Of a stretch of 64,000 nt of DNA, positions 1-7,752 are shown piece after piece. Below the pieces are notes generated by a model, which did not search any database, was not told the DNA's origin, and saw nothing but the letters and a program-made list of their open reading frames with translations. The position numbers and the translations under genes are program-made. Position 1 is the stretch's first letter; every line of letters begins with the position of its first letter. Source of the DNA: Microbacterium sp. 4R-513 (lineage in GTDB: Bacteria; Actinomycetota; Actinomycetes; Actinomycetales; Microbacteriaceae); assembly GCF_011046485.1 (NCBI RefSeq), contig NZ_CP049256.1, forward strand, positions 124,001-188,000. The letters are read 5' to 3'.

Positions 1-165
1 CGAGACGATCGCGACGACGACCTGCACGATGAGCAGCAGTTCGACCAACGCGAGGGATCCCACCGTCCAGTCGCTGGGACGGCGCCCGATGAGCCCCAGG
101 ACGAGACACAGGAGACCCGCGATCACCGCGACCGCGACCTCGAAGTAGGTGAACCACAGGATCAT
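1..165 (-). CDS. Membrane protein, partial (runs off window)
   Basis: The first 55 codons of a protein run off the left edge. The visible part begins MILWFTYFEVAVAVIAGLL and has two hydrophobic stretches (about residues 8-26 and 36-55) separated by a short charged loop (GRRPSDW), so it is an integral membrane protein. Its ATG at 165 overlaps the truB stop codon (ATGA at 165-162), so it is very probably translationally coupled and forms the third gene of the uridine kinase-truB operon. I do not recognise the family from this fragment, and nothing links it to RNA modification beyond its position. Confidence 0.7.
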   Translation of the reverse strand, partial: MILWFTYFEVAVAVIAGLLCLVLGLIGRRPSDWTVGSLALVELLLIVQVVVAIVS

Positions 166-1061
166 GCAGGCCGCTCCTCGGGCATGTTCATGGCGCTCTT
201 GACGTCGGGACCCCGGCGCTCGACGACACCGACCAGCACGCCGTCGGGATCGATCGCCGCCGACAGCGGGCCCTCGAGCCGCGGGGCCGCTCCCCCGAGG
301 CGCTTGCCGTGGCGGAGGTCCCGCGCCTCCTCGGCGCTGACGTCGAACCGGCCGAGCACGACTTCGGCCACGGCTGCGGGCGAGAGCAGCGGGACCCCGG
401 TGAGATCGTCGAGGGATGCCGCGCCCTCCACGTCGAACGGACCGACACGGGTCCGTCGCAGAGCGGTGAGGTGGCCTCCGACGCCGAGCGCCGCGCCGAG
501 GTCGCGAGCCAGGGAGCGGATGTAGGTCCCGCTCGAGCAGTCCACCACGACGTCGAGATCGATGACGCCATCCTCTCGGCGCTCGGCGAGCACCTCGAAG
601 CGACTGATGACGACGTCCCGGGGCGCCAGTTCGACCTCGATGCCTTCGCGCACGAGCGCGTAGGCGCGCTTGCCGTCGACCTTGATCGCGGAGACCCGGC
701 TGGGCACCTGCGAAATCGGACCGCGGAGGGGCTGGATGGCGGCGTGGATGCTGTCGGTGGCGAGGGACGAGGCATCCGTCGCCTGCGTCACCGCGCCGTC
801 CGCGTCGTCGGAGTCGGTCGAGACGCCGAGGCGGATCGTGGCCTCGTATGTCTTGTCCAGCCCGACGACGTAGGTCAGGAGTCGTGTCGCGCCCTCGATC
901 CCGAGGACGAGCAGCCCGGTCGCCATGGGATCGAGCGTGCCAGCGTGCCCGATCTTGCGGGTGCCGAACGCGCGTCGCGCACGGGCGACGACGTCGTGGC
1001 TCGTCATCCCCCCGGGCTTGTCGACGAGGAGGATGCCGGGCGCTGCGGTCGCGCCCGGCAT
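162..1061 (-). CDS. truB: tRNA pseudouridine(55) synthase TruB
   Basis: TruB isomerises U55 in the T-loop of most tRNAs to pseudouridine. The catalytic region is plain near the N-terminus: KPGGMTSHDVV followed by GHAGTLDPMATGLL, whose Asp is the family nucleophile. RSLARDLG in the second half is also typical. The length of about 299 residues is normal. The start is probably ATG 1061, which shares one base with the stop of the upstream kinase gene (TGATG); an in-frame GTG at 1064 would add one residue. In many actinobacteria truB directly follows rbfA, but here it is separated from rbfA by mutY and cotranscribed with a kinase. Confidence 0.95.
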   Translation of the reverse strand: MPGATAAPGILLVDKPGGMTSHDVVARARRAFGTRKIGHAGTLDPMATGLLVLGIEGATRLLTYVVGLDKTYEATIRLGVSTDSDDADGAVTQATDASSLATDSIHAAIQPLRGPISQVPSRVSAIKVDGKRAYALVREGIEVELAPRDVVISRFEVLAERREDGVIDLDVVVDCSSGTYIRSLARDLGAALGVGGHLTALRRTRVGPFDVEGAASLDDLTGVPLLSPAAVAEVVLGRFDVSAEEARDLRHGKRLGGAAPRLEGPLSAAIDPDGVLVGVVERRGPDVKSAMNMPEERPA

Positions 1062-1747
1062 CACGTGACGTCCTCGTGCACGCGCCGCGGATGGGCGAGG
1101 TCTATGTTGTCGACGATCGCCGACGCCGCGCGGCGCGGGTCGGCGTCGCGCTGGTACAGCTCCTGTCCCTCGCGGTAGCGCGCATTGGCGGGCGCGAGGA
1201 AGTCGGGATCGCCGCCGTCCCGTTCAGCCATGCGCCGGTATGCGACGTCGATGGGGACGTCCAGCCACACGGACCAGTCCCAGAGCCCGCGGAGCTCGGG
1301 CCGGTGGAGGAAGATGCCGTCGACGATGAGCACGGCGTCGCGCGGCGCCGTGACCCACGAGGAGGCGACCGGCGAGTCCCGCGCGAGGTCGAAGGCCGAG
1401 AGCTGGAAGCCGGTCGTCCCCGCCGTCTGGCGGCCGTCCCGGAACGGGTCGATCAGCACTCGGCGGAACGTCGCGTAGTCGTACGAGTCACGGTAGAAGC
1501 CCTCGGGAGATGTGCGCCCGCGCCGGTAGCGCTCGGCGCGCGGACGATGGAAGTCGTCGATCGTGGCGCGGAAGACGGCCGACCCGTCCTCGGCGAAGGC
1601 CGCCGCCAGTCCGTCCGCGAAGATCGTCTTGCCCGCGCCGTCCCGCCCGTCGACCGCGACGATGACCCGACCGGCCCGGTACTGCCGGCGCACCTCGTCA
1701 CGCAGTTCCCGCCAGAGCGTCGTGGCGGGCGTCGTGGGCAGGCGCAT
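1061..1747 (-). CDS. Uridine kinase-like P-loop kinase
   Basis: A 228-residue nucleoside kinase-like protein. The Walker A motif GRDGAGKT sits at about residues 34-41 after a beta strand (RVIVAVD). It is followed by a DDFHRPR motif typical of the uridine kinase/phosphoribulokinase superfamily, where the DD pair contributes to catalysis and Mg binding, and later by VLIVDGIFLHRPEL, the usual DGIFL strand. The likely reaction is ATP-dependent phosphorylation of uridine or a related small substrate, but the substrate is inferred from family only. A TAGGCT box ends 6 nt before the ATG, so the mRNA is predicted to be leaderless. It is divergent from mutY and overlaps truB. Confidence 0.82.
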   Translation of the reverse strand: MRLPTTPATTLWRELRDEVRRQYRAGRVIVAVDGRDGAGKTIFADGLAAAFAEDGSAVFRATIDDFHRPRAERYRRGRTSPEGFYRDSYDYATFRRVLIDPFRDGRQTAGTTGFQLSAFDLARDSPVASSWVTAPRDAVLIVDGIFLHRPELRGLWDWSVWLDVPIDVAYRRMAERDGGDPDFLAPANARYREGQELYQRDADPRRAASAIVDNIDLAHPRRVHEDVT

Positions 1748-1753
1748 GCCTCC

Positions 1754-1759
1754 AGCCTA
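1754..1759 (-). promoter_or_regulatory. -10 box of uridine kinase-truB operon (leaderless)
   Basis: TAGGCT on the minus strand is separated by 6 nt (GGAGGC) from ATG 1747. The spacing places transcription initiation at or next to the start codon. GGAGGC also resembles a Shine-Dalgarno sequence but is too close to the ATG to act as one. Confidence 0.6.
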
Positions 1760-1817
1760 CGGCGGGCGGCGGAGCCGAACGGATGCCGCGACGGCGCGAG
1801 GCGGCCTGCGGCCGACC

Positions 1818-1823
1818 TAGGCT
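1818..1823 (+). promoter_or_regulatory. -10 box of mutY (leaderless)
   Basis: TAGGCT is followed by 7 nt and the ATG at 1831. It lies back to back with the uridine kinase -10 box about 60 bp away. It favours ATG 1831 over the in-frame upstream ATG at 1783. Confidence 0.6.
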
Positions 1824-1830
1824 GAACGGC

Positions 1831-2697
1831 ATGCCCGCCCTCGCCGCACCGCTGATCGAGTGGTACCGCGAGAATGCGCGGACCCTGCCGTGGCGGGAGC
1901 CCGGCTTCGGCTCGTGGGGCGTGCTCGTCAGCGAGTTCATGCTGCAGCAGACGCCGGTCAACCGCGTCATCCCGCACCTCGAGGCGTGGCTCGAGCGCTG
2001 GCCCACGCCGTCCGCTCTCGCGGCGGATGCTCCCGCCGAGGCGGTGCGGCAGTGGGCGAACCTCGGCTATCCGCGAAGGGCGCTCTGGCTCCACCGCGCG
2101 GCCGTCGAGATCCGGGATCGGCACGGCGGTGTCGTGCCGAGCGACGTCGACGCCCTTCTGGCGCTGACCGGCATCGGCGACTACACGGCACGGGCTGTGG
2201 CGGTCTTCGCCTACGGCGAGAGGCATCCCGTCGTCGACACGAACACCCGGCGGGTGCTGGCCCGGGCGGTCGGCGGGAGGTCGCAGCCGGGCCCGCCGTC
2301 ACGCCGCGATCTGGCCGCCATGGACGAGATCCTGCCGGACGCTGACGCGGACGCCGCCGTCGTCAACGCGGCGGCGATGGAGCTCGGCGCGACGGTATGC
2401 ACGGCGCGGGCGCCGCGGTGCGACGCGTGCCCGCTCGCCGACCGGTGCGCGTGGAGGCGGGCCGGCTACCCCGACACGGGCGACACGCGACGCCGGCAGG
2501 CGCGGTACGAGGGCAGCGATCGTCAGGCGCGGGGCGCCGTGCTGAAGGTGCTTCGGGATGCCTCGTCCCACGCCGTCGCGCTCGACGACGTCGTGCCGGA
2601 CTGGCCGGATGCCCGCCAGCGGGATCGCGCGATCGACTCGCTCATCGCCGACGGCCTCGCCGAGGCATCCGACGGACTGCTCCGCCTCCCCCGCTGA
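1831..2697 (+). CDS. mutY: A/G-specific adenine glycosylase MutY
   Basis: Removes adenine mispaired with 8-oxoguanine. The order of domains is standard: LPWRE near the N-terminus; SEFMLQQTPVNRV, whose Glu is the general acid; the helix-hairpin-helix LLALTGIGDYTARAVAVFAYG; the catalytic Asp in VVDTNTRRVLAR; then the [4Fe-4S] cluster cysteines CTARAPRCDACPLADRC. The protein is 288 residues. That is shorter than E. coli MutY because the C-terminal MutT-like 8-oxoG recognition domain is reduced to a short tail, as often in actinobacteria. Start 1831 is chosen because a -10 box lies 7 nt upstream; the frame is open back to 1783, but that part looks noncoding. Confidence 0.93.
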   Translation: MPALAAPLIEWYRENARTLPWREPGFGSWGVLVSEFMLQQTPVNRVIPHLEAWLERWPTPSALAADAPAEAVRQWANLGYPRRALWLHRAAVEIRDRHGGVVPSDVDALLALTGIGDYTARAVAVFAYGERHPVVDTNTRRVLARAVGGRSQPGPPSRRDLAAMDEILPDADADAAVVNAAAMELGATVCTARAPRCDACPLADRCAWRRAGYPDTGDTRRRQARYEGSDRQARGAVLKVLRDASSHAVALDDVVPDWPDARQRDRAIDSLIADGLAEASDGLLRLPR

Positions 2698-2710
2698 CGT
2701 CGACCGCCGG

Positions 2711-2862
2711 CCACAACGTCGTGGGCAGCCACAGCGTCGGGGTCAGCCACAACGTCGAGGTCAGCCACAACGTCGAGGTCAGCCACAACGTCGGAGAAAA
2801 GCACAGCGTCGGACGCGGAACGCTGTTCCGGTCCGACGCTGTGGTGATCGCCGACGCTGTGG
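2711..2862. repeat. 18-bp tandem repeat array with inverted copies
   Basis: Six direct copies of an 11-bp core, CCACA(A/G)CGTCG, start at 2711, 2729, 2747, 2765, 2783 and 2801, an exact 18-bp period. The last copy has G for the first C. After a 22-bp gap two inverted copies (CGACGCTGTGG) start at 2834 and 2852, again 18 bp apart. The array fills the space between the convergent genes mutY and rbfA. It is too short and regular to be a CRISPR array. I do not recognise this element. Confidence 0.9.
2802..2843. terminator. Nested 19-bp hairpin between convergent mutY and rbfA
   Basis: Arms CACAGCGTCGGAC (2802-2814) and GTCCGACGCTGTG (2831-2843) are perfect 13-bp complements. Inside them CGGAAC (2816-2821) and GTTCCG (2825-2830) form a further 6 bp around a GCT loop, leaving only G2815 bulged. 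The structure is nearly symmetric and lies between two converging genes, so a bidirectional terminator is the simplest reading. There is no clear U-tract on either side. Confidence 0.55.
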
Positions 2863-2871
2863 CGACGTGGG

Positions 2872-3306
2872 TCAGTCCTCGTCGTCGAGTTCGCGCGGCT
2901 TGACGTAGGGGTCGGGCTCGCCGGCGTAGTTCGCACCCGCCGCGATGCCCGCGACCTGCTCGTCGCGCTCACGCGCCTCGCGCAGGAGGTCTTCGATGTG
3001 CCCGGCGTTCTCGGGGATCGCGTCGGGGATGAACTCGAGCGAGGGTGTGAGGCGCACGTTGAGGTGCTTGCCGACCTCGCTGCGCAGCATCCCGGTCGCG
3101 GCCTTGAGGGCCTCCGCCGAAGCGCTGCGCTCCTCTTCAGACCCGAGCACGGTGTAGAACACCGACGCGTGCTGCAGGTCGCCCGTGACGCGCACGTCGG
3201 TGATCGTCACGAAGCCGAGCCGCGGGTCGCGCAGACCCCGCTCGAGGCGCTCCGCCAGGATCACGCGGATGCGGTCGCCGAGGCGTGCTTGACGTTCACT
3301 GGCCAT
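2872..3306 (-). CDS. rbfA: 30S ribosome-binding factor RbfA
   Basis: A 144-residue 16S rRNA maturation factor that binds the small subunit late in assembly. The sequence shows the family pattern: RIRVILAERLERGLRDPRLGFVTITDVRVTGDLQHASVFYTVLG, with the KH-like fold, then LRSEVGKHLNVRLTPSLEFIPD. The C-terminal tail (about 20 residues, acidic, ending LDDED) is outside the fold. The start at 3306 is chosen because GAAAGGA lies 8 nt upstream; the frame is open a further 16 codons without family similarity. It follows infB with a 70-nt gap, so it is probably the last gene of the nusA operon. Confidence 0.94.
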   Translation of the reverse strand: MASERQARLGDRIRVILAERLERGLRDPRLGFVTITDVRVTGDLQHASVFYTVLGSEEERSASAEALKAATGMLRSEVGKHLNVRLTPSLEFIPDAIPENAGHIEDLLREARERDEQVAGIAAGANYAGEPDPYVKPRELDDED

Positions 3307-3376
3307 GAGAGGTTCCTTTCGACAGGTGAGGGACGCACTGTGCCGGTTGCACACAGGCGCCCCTCACCGGATGCGA

Positions 3377-6196
3377 TCAGCCGCGAGGCTTCTCGACGAG
3401 CTCGGTCGTCTCGATCTCGTCGCCGATCTGGATGTCGTTGTACTTGCCGAGGCCGATGCCCGCCTCGAAGTCCGTGCGGACCTCGGTGACGTCGTCCTTG
3501 AAGCGGCGCAGCGACTCGATGGCCAGGCCATCGGCGATGACGACGCCGTCGCGGATGACGCGAGCCTTGGCGTTGCGGGTGATCGTGCCGGAGCGGACGA
3601 TGACACCCGCGATGTTGCCGAACTTCGAGGAGCGGAACACCTCGCGGATCTCGGCCACACCGGACTGGACCTCTTCGTACTCGGGCTTGAGCAGACCCTT
3701 GAGCGACTGCTCGACGTCGTCGATCGCGTTGTAGATGACCGAGTAGAACCGGACATCGACACCCTCGCGAGCGGCGCGCTCGCGCGCCTTCGTGTCGGGA
3801 CGGACGTTGAACCCGATGACGATCGCGTTGTCGATCGTCGCGAGGTTGATGTCGGACTCGGTGATCGCGCCGACGCCGCGGTGGATGATCCGCAGCTGCA
3901 CCGACTCGTCGACCTCGATCTTGAGGAGCGACTCCTCGAGCGCCTCGACGGCACCCGACACGTCGCCCTTGATGATGAGGTTGAGCGACTCGACCTTGCC
4001 CTCTTCGAGAGCGCGGGTGAAGTCCTCGAGCGAGATGCGCTTGCGGGCCTTGGCCAGCTGGGCGTTGCGCTCGGCCGCTTCACGCTTCTCGGCGATCTGG
4101 CGGGCCGTGCGGTCCTCTTCGGTGACGATGAACGTGTCGCCGGCGCGCGGGACCGAGTTGAGTCCCTGCACCTGGACCGGACGGGACGGGTAGGCCTCTT
4201 CGACCGCATCGCCGTTCTCGTCGATCATGGCGCGGACGCGGCCGTACGCGGTGCCCGCGACGATCGCATCGCCGACGCGCAGCGTTCCCGACTGGATGAG
4301 CACCGTCGCGACAGAGCCGCGGCCCTTGTCGAGCTTGGCCTCGATCGCGACGCCTCGGGCGTCCTTGTTCGGGTTCGCCGTGAGGTCCAGACCCGCATCC
4401 GCCGTGAGCAGCACGGCGTCGAGGAGCTCCTGGATGCCGGTGTTCTGGCGCGCCGAGACGTCGACGAACATGACGTCGCCGCCGTACTCCTCGGCGACGA
4501 GGCCGTACTCGGTGAGCTGCTGGCGCACCTTGGCGGGGTTGGCCTCGGGCTTGTCCACCTTGTTGACCGCGACCACGATCGGAACGCCGGCCGCCTGGGC
4601 GTGGTTCAGCGCCTCGACCGTCTGCGGCATGATGCCGTCGTCGGCCGCGACCACGAGGATCGCGATGTCGGTGACCTGCGCACCACGGGCACGCATGGCG
4701 GTGAACGCCTCGTGACCCGGGGTGTCGATGAACGTGATGGCGCGCTCGATGCCGTCGTGCTCGGTCCAGACCTGGTACGCACCGATGTGCTGCGTGATGC
4801 CGCCGGCCTCGGCCGCGACCACGTTGGTCTGGCGGATGGCGTCGAGCAGTCGCGTCTTACCGTGATCGACGTGACCCATGACGGTCACGACGGGAGGCCG
4901 GATCTCGAGGTCGTCCTCGTCCTCCGCCTCAAGCTCGGCCTCGAGGTCGAGACCGAAGCCCTCGAGGAGCTCCTTGTCCTCGTCCTCGGGCGAGACCATC
5001 TGGATCTTGTAGCCGAGCTCGGCGCCGAGCACCTCGAAGGTCGCCTCATCCAGCGACTCGGTGGCCGTGGCCATCTCGCCGAGGTTGAAGAGGATCGTCA
5101 CGAGCGTGCCGGGCTGCACGGTGTAGCCGCGCAGCGCCTCGAGCTTGTCGGCGAAGTCGGCGATCGACGCGCCACGGCGCAGGCGGATGATCTCGCCGTT
5201 GCCCTTCGAGACGTTGACGCCGCCGACGACCGGCGCCGACCGCATCTCGAACTCTTGACGCTTCGCGCGACGCGACTTGCGCTGCTTGGACTTGCCGCCG
5301 CCCTTGCCGAAGGCACCCGCGGTGCCACCGCCGGGGCCGCGGCCACGACCGCCGCCGCCACCGGGACGACCGGCGAAGCCACCACCGGGGGCGCCACCGG
5401 GCGCTCCACCGGGACGCTGGAAGCCGCCGCCTGCGCCGCCGGGACGACCGGGGCCGCCGGGACGCTGCTGGAAGGGCGCGCCGGGACGACCGCCGCCGCC
5501 CGGACGACCCGCACCACCGGGGCGGGGGGCGCCGGGACGCGGTGCGCCGGGGCGCGGTGCCTGCGGGCGCGGGATGTTGCCCGGGGTGGGCCGCTGGCCC
5601 ATGCCCTGGCTCGACGCGAAGGGGTTGTTGCCCGGACGCGGGCCACCGGGACGCTGACCCATGCCCTGGCTCGACGCGAAGGGGTTGTTGCCGGGACGCG
5701 GCGTGCCGCCGGGCCGCGGCGGCTGCGGCGTCGGCGAAGCCGGGCCGGGCTTGGGACCGCCGGCCTTGGCAGCGGGAGTCGCCGGAGCCGTCTCAGCAGG
5801 CGCCGGGGCCGCCTGCGCTGCGGGAGCGGCGGGCTCCGCCGGCTTGGGGGCCGGTGCCGGAGCTGCGGGGGCGGGCGCCGGAGCGGCGGCCGGGCGAGCC
5901 GGAGCCGCAGGAGCGGATGCCGCGGGAGCGGCGGGTGCTGCAGGCGCAGCGGGGCGCACGGGGCCGGGACGGCCCGCGGGGCGCGCGGAAGGAGCCGGCG
6001 TCTGCGCAGAGGCAGCAGCAGGCTTGGCAGCCCCGTCCGCCTCGAGGGCAGCGCGAAGCTTGCGAGCCACGGGGGGCTCGATAGTGGACGAGGGGCTCTT
6101 GACGAACTCTCCGAGCTCCTTCAGCTTGGCCAGAGCGACCTTGCTGTCGACGCCGAGTTCCGAGGCGATCTCGTGCACGCGTGGTTTGGCAGCCAC
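3377..6196 (-). CDS. infB: Translation initiation factor IF-2
   Basis: GTPase that brings initiator tRNA to the ribosome. The 939-residue protein starts with a conserved IF2-N module ([34 protein letters not shown], given here as its start and end region), then a long low-complexity Ala/Pro/Gly region (about residues 50-300) that ends in basic [14 protein letters not shown]. The G domain has GHVDHGKT (G1), DTPGHEAF (G3) and NKVDKP (G4), followed by domains II-IV. The linker contains a 20-residue unit, [16 protein letters not shown] plus neighbours, present twice in tandem. Its order with nusA and ylxR upstream and rbfA downstream is the classical translation operon. Confidence 0.97.
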   Translation of the reverse strand: MAAKPRVHEIASELGVDSKVALAKLKELGEFVKSPSSTIEPPVARKLRAALEADGAAKPAAASAQTPAPSARPAGRPGPVRPAAPAAPAAPAASAPAAPARPAAAPAPAPAAPAPAPKPAEPAAPAAQAAPAPAETAPATPAAKAGGPKPGPASPTPQPPRPGGTPRPGNNPFASSQGMGQRPGGPRPGNNPFASSQGMGQRPTPGNIPRPQAPRPGAPRPGAPRPGGAGRPGGGGRPGAPFQQRPGGPGRPGGAGGGFQRPGGAPGGAPGGGFAGRPGGGGGRGRGPGGGTAGAFGKGGGKSKQRKSRRAKRQEFEMRSAPVVGGVNVSKGNGEIIRLRRGASIADFADKLEALRGYTVQPGTLVTILFNLGEMATATESLDEATFEVLGAELGYKIQMVSPEDEDKELLEGFGLDLEAELEAEDEDDLEIRPPVVTVMGHVDHGKTRLLDAIRQTNVVAAEAGGITQHIGAYQVWTEHDGIERAITFIDTPGHEAFTAMRARGAQVTDIAILVVAADDGIMPQTVEALNHAQAAGVPIVVAVNKVDKPEANPAKVRQQLTEYGLVAEEYGGDVMFVDVSARQNTGIQELLDAVLLTADAGLDLTANPNKDARGVAIEAKLDKGRGSVATVLIQSGTLRVGDAIVAGTAYGRVRAMIDENGDAVEEAYPSRPVQVQGLNSVPRAGDTFIVTEEDRTARQIAEKREAAERNAQLAKARKRISLEDFTRALEEGKVESLNLIIKGDVSGAVEALEESLLKIEVDESVQLRIIHRGVGAITESDINLATIDNAIVIGFNVRPDTKARERAAREGVDVRFYSVIYNAIDDVEQSLKGLLKPEYEEVQSGVAEIREVFRSSKFGNIAGVIVRSGTITRNAKARVIRDGVVIADGLAIESLRRFKDDVTEVRTDFEAGIGLGKYNDIQIGDEIETTELVEKPRG

Positions 6197-6253
6197 AAAT
6201 TCTCCTGTCTGGGGTCTGCCCAGACAGGACAGACCATTAGTCGCGGACGGGTC

Positions 6254-6526
6254 TCATTTCGAGCCGTTCACTTTGTTTCCATAGCCGTTCAGCCGTTTCT
6301 CGATGGTCTGCGTGTCAAGCGGGCCTGACACACGGAGTGCCCGTACGAAGGCGCGGCGCCGGAGTGCGGCATCCATGCACTCGCGCGTCTCGTGCACCCA
6401 CGCGCCCCTGCCCGGCATCACCGCGCGCTCGTCGGGGACGAGAACGGAATCGATGGCGACCACCCTGAGCAGGGAGGAGCGGGAAGCACGCGTGCGACAT
6501 CCGACGCACGTTCGTACAGGTTCCAT
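6254..6526 (-). CDS. ylxR: YlxR family RNA-binding protein (DUF448)
   Basis: A 90-residue protein with the family signature [21 protein letters not shown] at its start, then PGRGAWVHETRECMDAALRR, both strongly conserved in YlxR. The family is an RNA-binding fold encoded between nusA and infB. Reports in Bacillus describe nucleoid/transcriptional roles and an RNase P link; nothing in the sequence decides between these. The CxxC pair is present. The ATG at 6526 overlaps a perfect -10-like hexamer TAGAAT (6530-6525, minus strand), which would start RNA inside the gene. The conserved N-terminus begins at residue 2, so the start is still well supported. Confidence 0.9.
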   Translation of the reverse strand: MEPVRTCVGCRTRASRSSLLRVVAIDSVLVPDERAVMPGRGAWVHETRECMDAALRRRAFVRALRVSGPLDTQTIEKRLNGYGNKVNGSK

Positions 6527-6571
6527 TCTACACCTCGCCGAAGGGGACTCAGCGACCGGGGCAGCGGCCGA

Positions 6572-7561
6572 TCAGGCGTCCTCGAGGATGCTGTCCGGCT
6601 GGATGTCGATCTTGGCGCCCGTGAGCTTGGCGGCGAGGCGGGCGTTCTGACCCTCCTTGCCGATCGCGAGCGACAGCTGGTAGTCGGGCACGAGCGCCCG
6701 CACGGCCTTGCTGGAGGCATCCAGCACGAAGCTCGACGTGACCTTCGCGGGCGACAGCGCGTTCGCGACGAACTTCGCGAGCTCCGGGTCGTAGTCGACG
6801 ATGTCGATCTTCTCGCCGCCCAGCTCCTCGGTCACGGCGCGGACCCGCCGGCCGAGCTCGCCGATGCAGGCGCCCTTGGCGTTGATCGTCGGGTCGTTCG
6901 CCTTGACGGCGATCTTGGTGCGGTGGCCGGCTTCGCGGGCGAGCGAGACGATCTCGACGAGACCCGCGGCGATCTCGGGCACCTCGAGAGCGAAGAGCTT
7001 GCGGACGAGGCCCGGATGGGTCCGCGAGACGGTGATCTGCGGCCCTTTCGTCCCCTTTGCGACCGACGTGACGTACACGCGCAGCCGGGATCCGTGGGGG
7101 TACTGCTCCCCCGCCACCTGCTCCTCCGGCGGCAGGATGGCCTCGACGGTGCCGAGGTCGACGTGCACCATGCGGGGATTCGGACCCTGCTGCACGACGC
7201 CGGCGACGATGTCGCCCTCCTTGCCGCGGAACTCGCCCAGCACGGCGTCGTCGGCGATGTCGCGGAGGCGCTGGCTGATGACCTGCTTCGCGGCGAAGGC
7301 CGCGATGCGGCCGAAGTCCTCGGGAGTCGACTCCTCCTCGCCGATGGCGGCGCCTTCGTCGTCGAGGAGCGGGATGAAGACGGCGACATGGCCGGTCTTG
7401 CGATCGAGCTCGGCGCGCGCACCCGGGGGAAGCTCGCCGGTGGGAGAGGTGTGCTTGGCGTAGGCGGTCAGGATCGCCTGCTCGATGATCCGCACGAGTT
7501 CATCGAAGGGGATCTCCTTCTCGCGCTCGACGGTCCGCAGCAGTCCGAGATCGATGTCCAC
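6572..7561 (-). CDS. nusA: Transcription termination/antitermination factor NusA
   Basis: A 329-residue NusA of the short actinobacterial type: the N-terminal RNAP-binding domain (MDIDLGLLRTVEREKEIPF), an S1 domain around GDIVAGVVQQGPNPRMVHVDLGTVEA, then two KH domains (THPGLVRKLFALEVPEI; the second around KIDIVDYDPE and YQLSLAIGKEGQNARLAAKLTG). It lacks the acidic C-terminal repeats of E. coli NusA, as is usual in the phylum. It starts with GTG and has GGAGAG 8 nt upstream. It is the first gene of the nusA-ylxR-infB-rbfA run; the rimP gene that usually precedes nusA is absent here. Confidence 0.95.
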   Translation of the reverse strand: MDIDLGLLRTVEREKEIPFDELVRIIEQAILTAYAKHTSPTGELPPGARAELDRKTGHVAVFIPLLDDEGAAIGEEESTPEDFGRIAAFAAKQVISQRLRDIADDAVLGEFRGKEGDIVAGVVQQGPNPRMVHVDLGTVEAILPPEEQVAGEQYPHGSRLRVYVTSVAKGTKGPQITVSRTHPGLVRKLFALEVPEIAAGLVEIVSLAREAGHRTKIAVKANDPTINAKGACIGELGRRVRAVTEELGGEKIDIVDYDPELAKFVANALSPAKVTSSFVLDASSKAVRALVPDYQLSLAIGKEGQNARLAAKLTGAKIDIQPDSILEDA

Positions 7562-7593
7562 AGTGATCTCTCCTCTTCCCTATTCAGCTCTCA

Positions 7594-7631
7594 CCGAGGG
7601 CATCACGCCCCTCGGCATCCCCACTACGTTA
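7594..7631 (-). promoter_or_regulatory. nusA leader: candidate -10 and small hairpin
   Basis: On the minus strand TAACGT (7631-7626) is a plausible -10 box. The predicted leader then contains the inverted repeat CCGAGGG/CCCTCGG (7615-7594) before the GGAGAG ribosome binding site. No convincing -35 is visible. The rest of the 191-bp gap up to 7752 holds the promoter of the divergent DUF1206 gene. Confidence 0.35.
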
Positions 7632-7708
7632 CCGGATGCCTCGTCCCGAGGGCTGGGAGCGGGCTGGCGGTCGATCGCGGCCGGCGGGGTGCCCCCGCGG
7701 GCCCGTGC

Positions 7709-7746
7709 GTCAACCCCTCCCGGACCCCTCTGCGGCTTCCTAGGCT
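7709..7746 (+). promoter_or_regulatory. Promoter of DUF1206 gene with GTCAACCCCT element
   Basis: GTCAACCCCT (7709-7718), then 22 nt, then TAGGCT (7741-7746), then 6 nt and GTG 7753. The same element, spacing and hexamer position occur at 10513-10550 before another gene. The 22-nt gap is longer than a normal -35/-10 spacing if the whole decamer is the -35, so an activator site or an alternative sigma factor is possible. Confidence 0.6.
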
Positions 7747-7752
7747 GGCCGT

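Noticed and set aside
2711..2862. CRISPR array
   Set aside because: Units are 18 bp with 7-bp variable parts; no spacers of useful length and no cas gene.
2397..2903. Open frame ending in SHNVEVSHNVEV repeats
   Set aside because: The repeated peptide is only the 18-bp DNA repeat read as six codons; the frame begins inside mutY in the wrong phase, has no start signal and ends inside rbfA.
3305..6328. A 1007-codon open frame on the plus strand
   Set aside because: It is the antisense of infB; its composition (long Asp/Leu/Val/Arg then Thr/Gly runs) is the usual product of reading a high-GC gene backwards.
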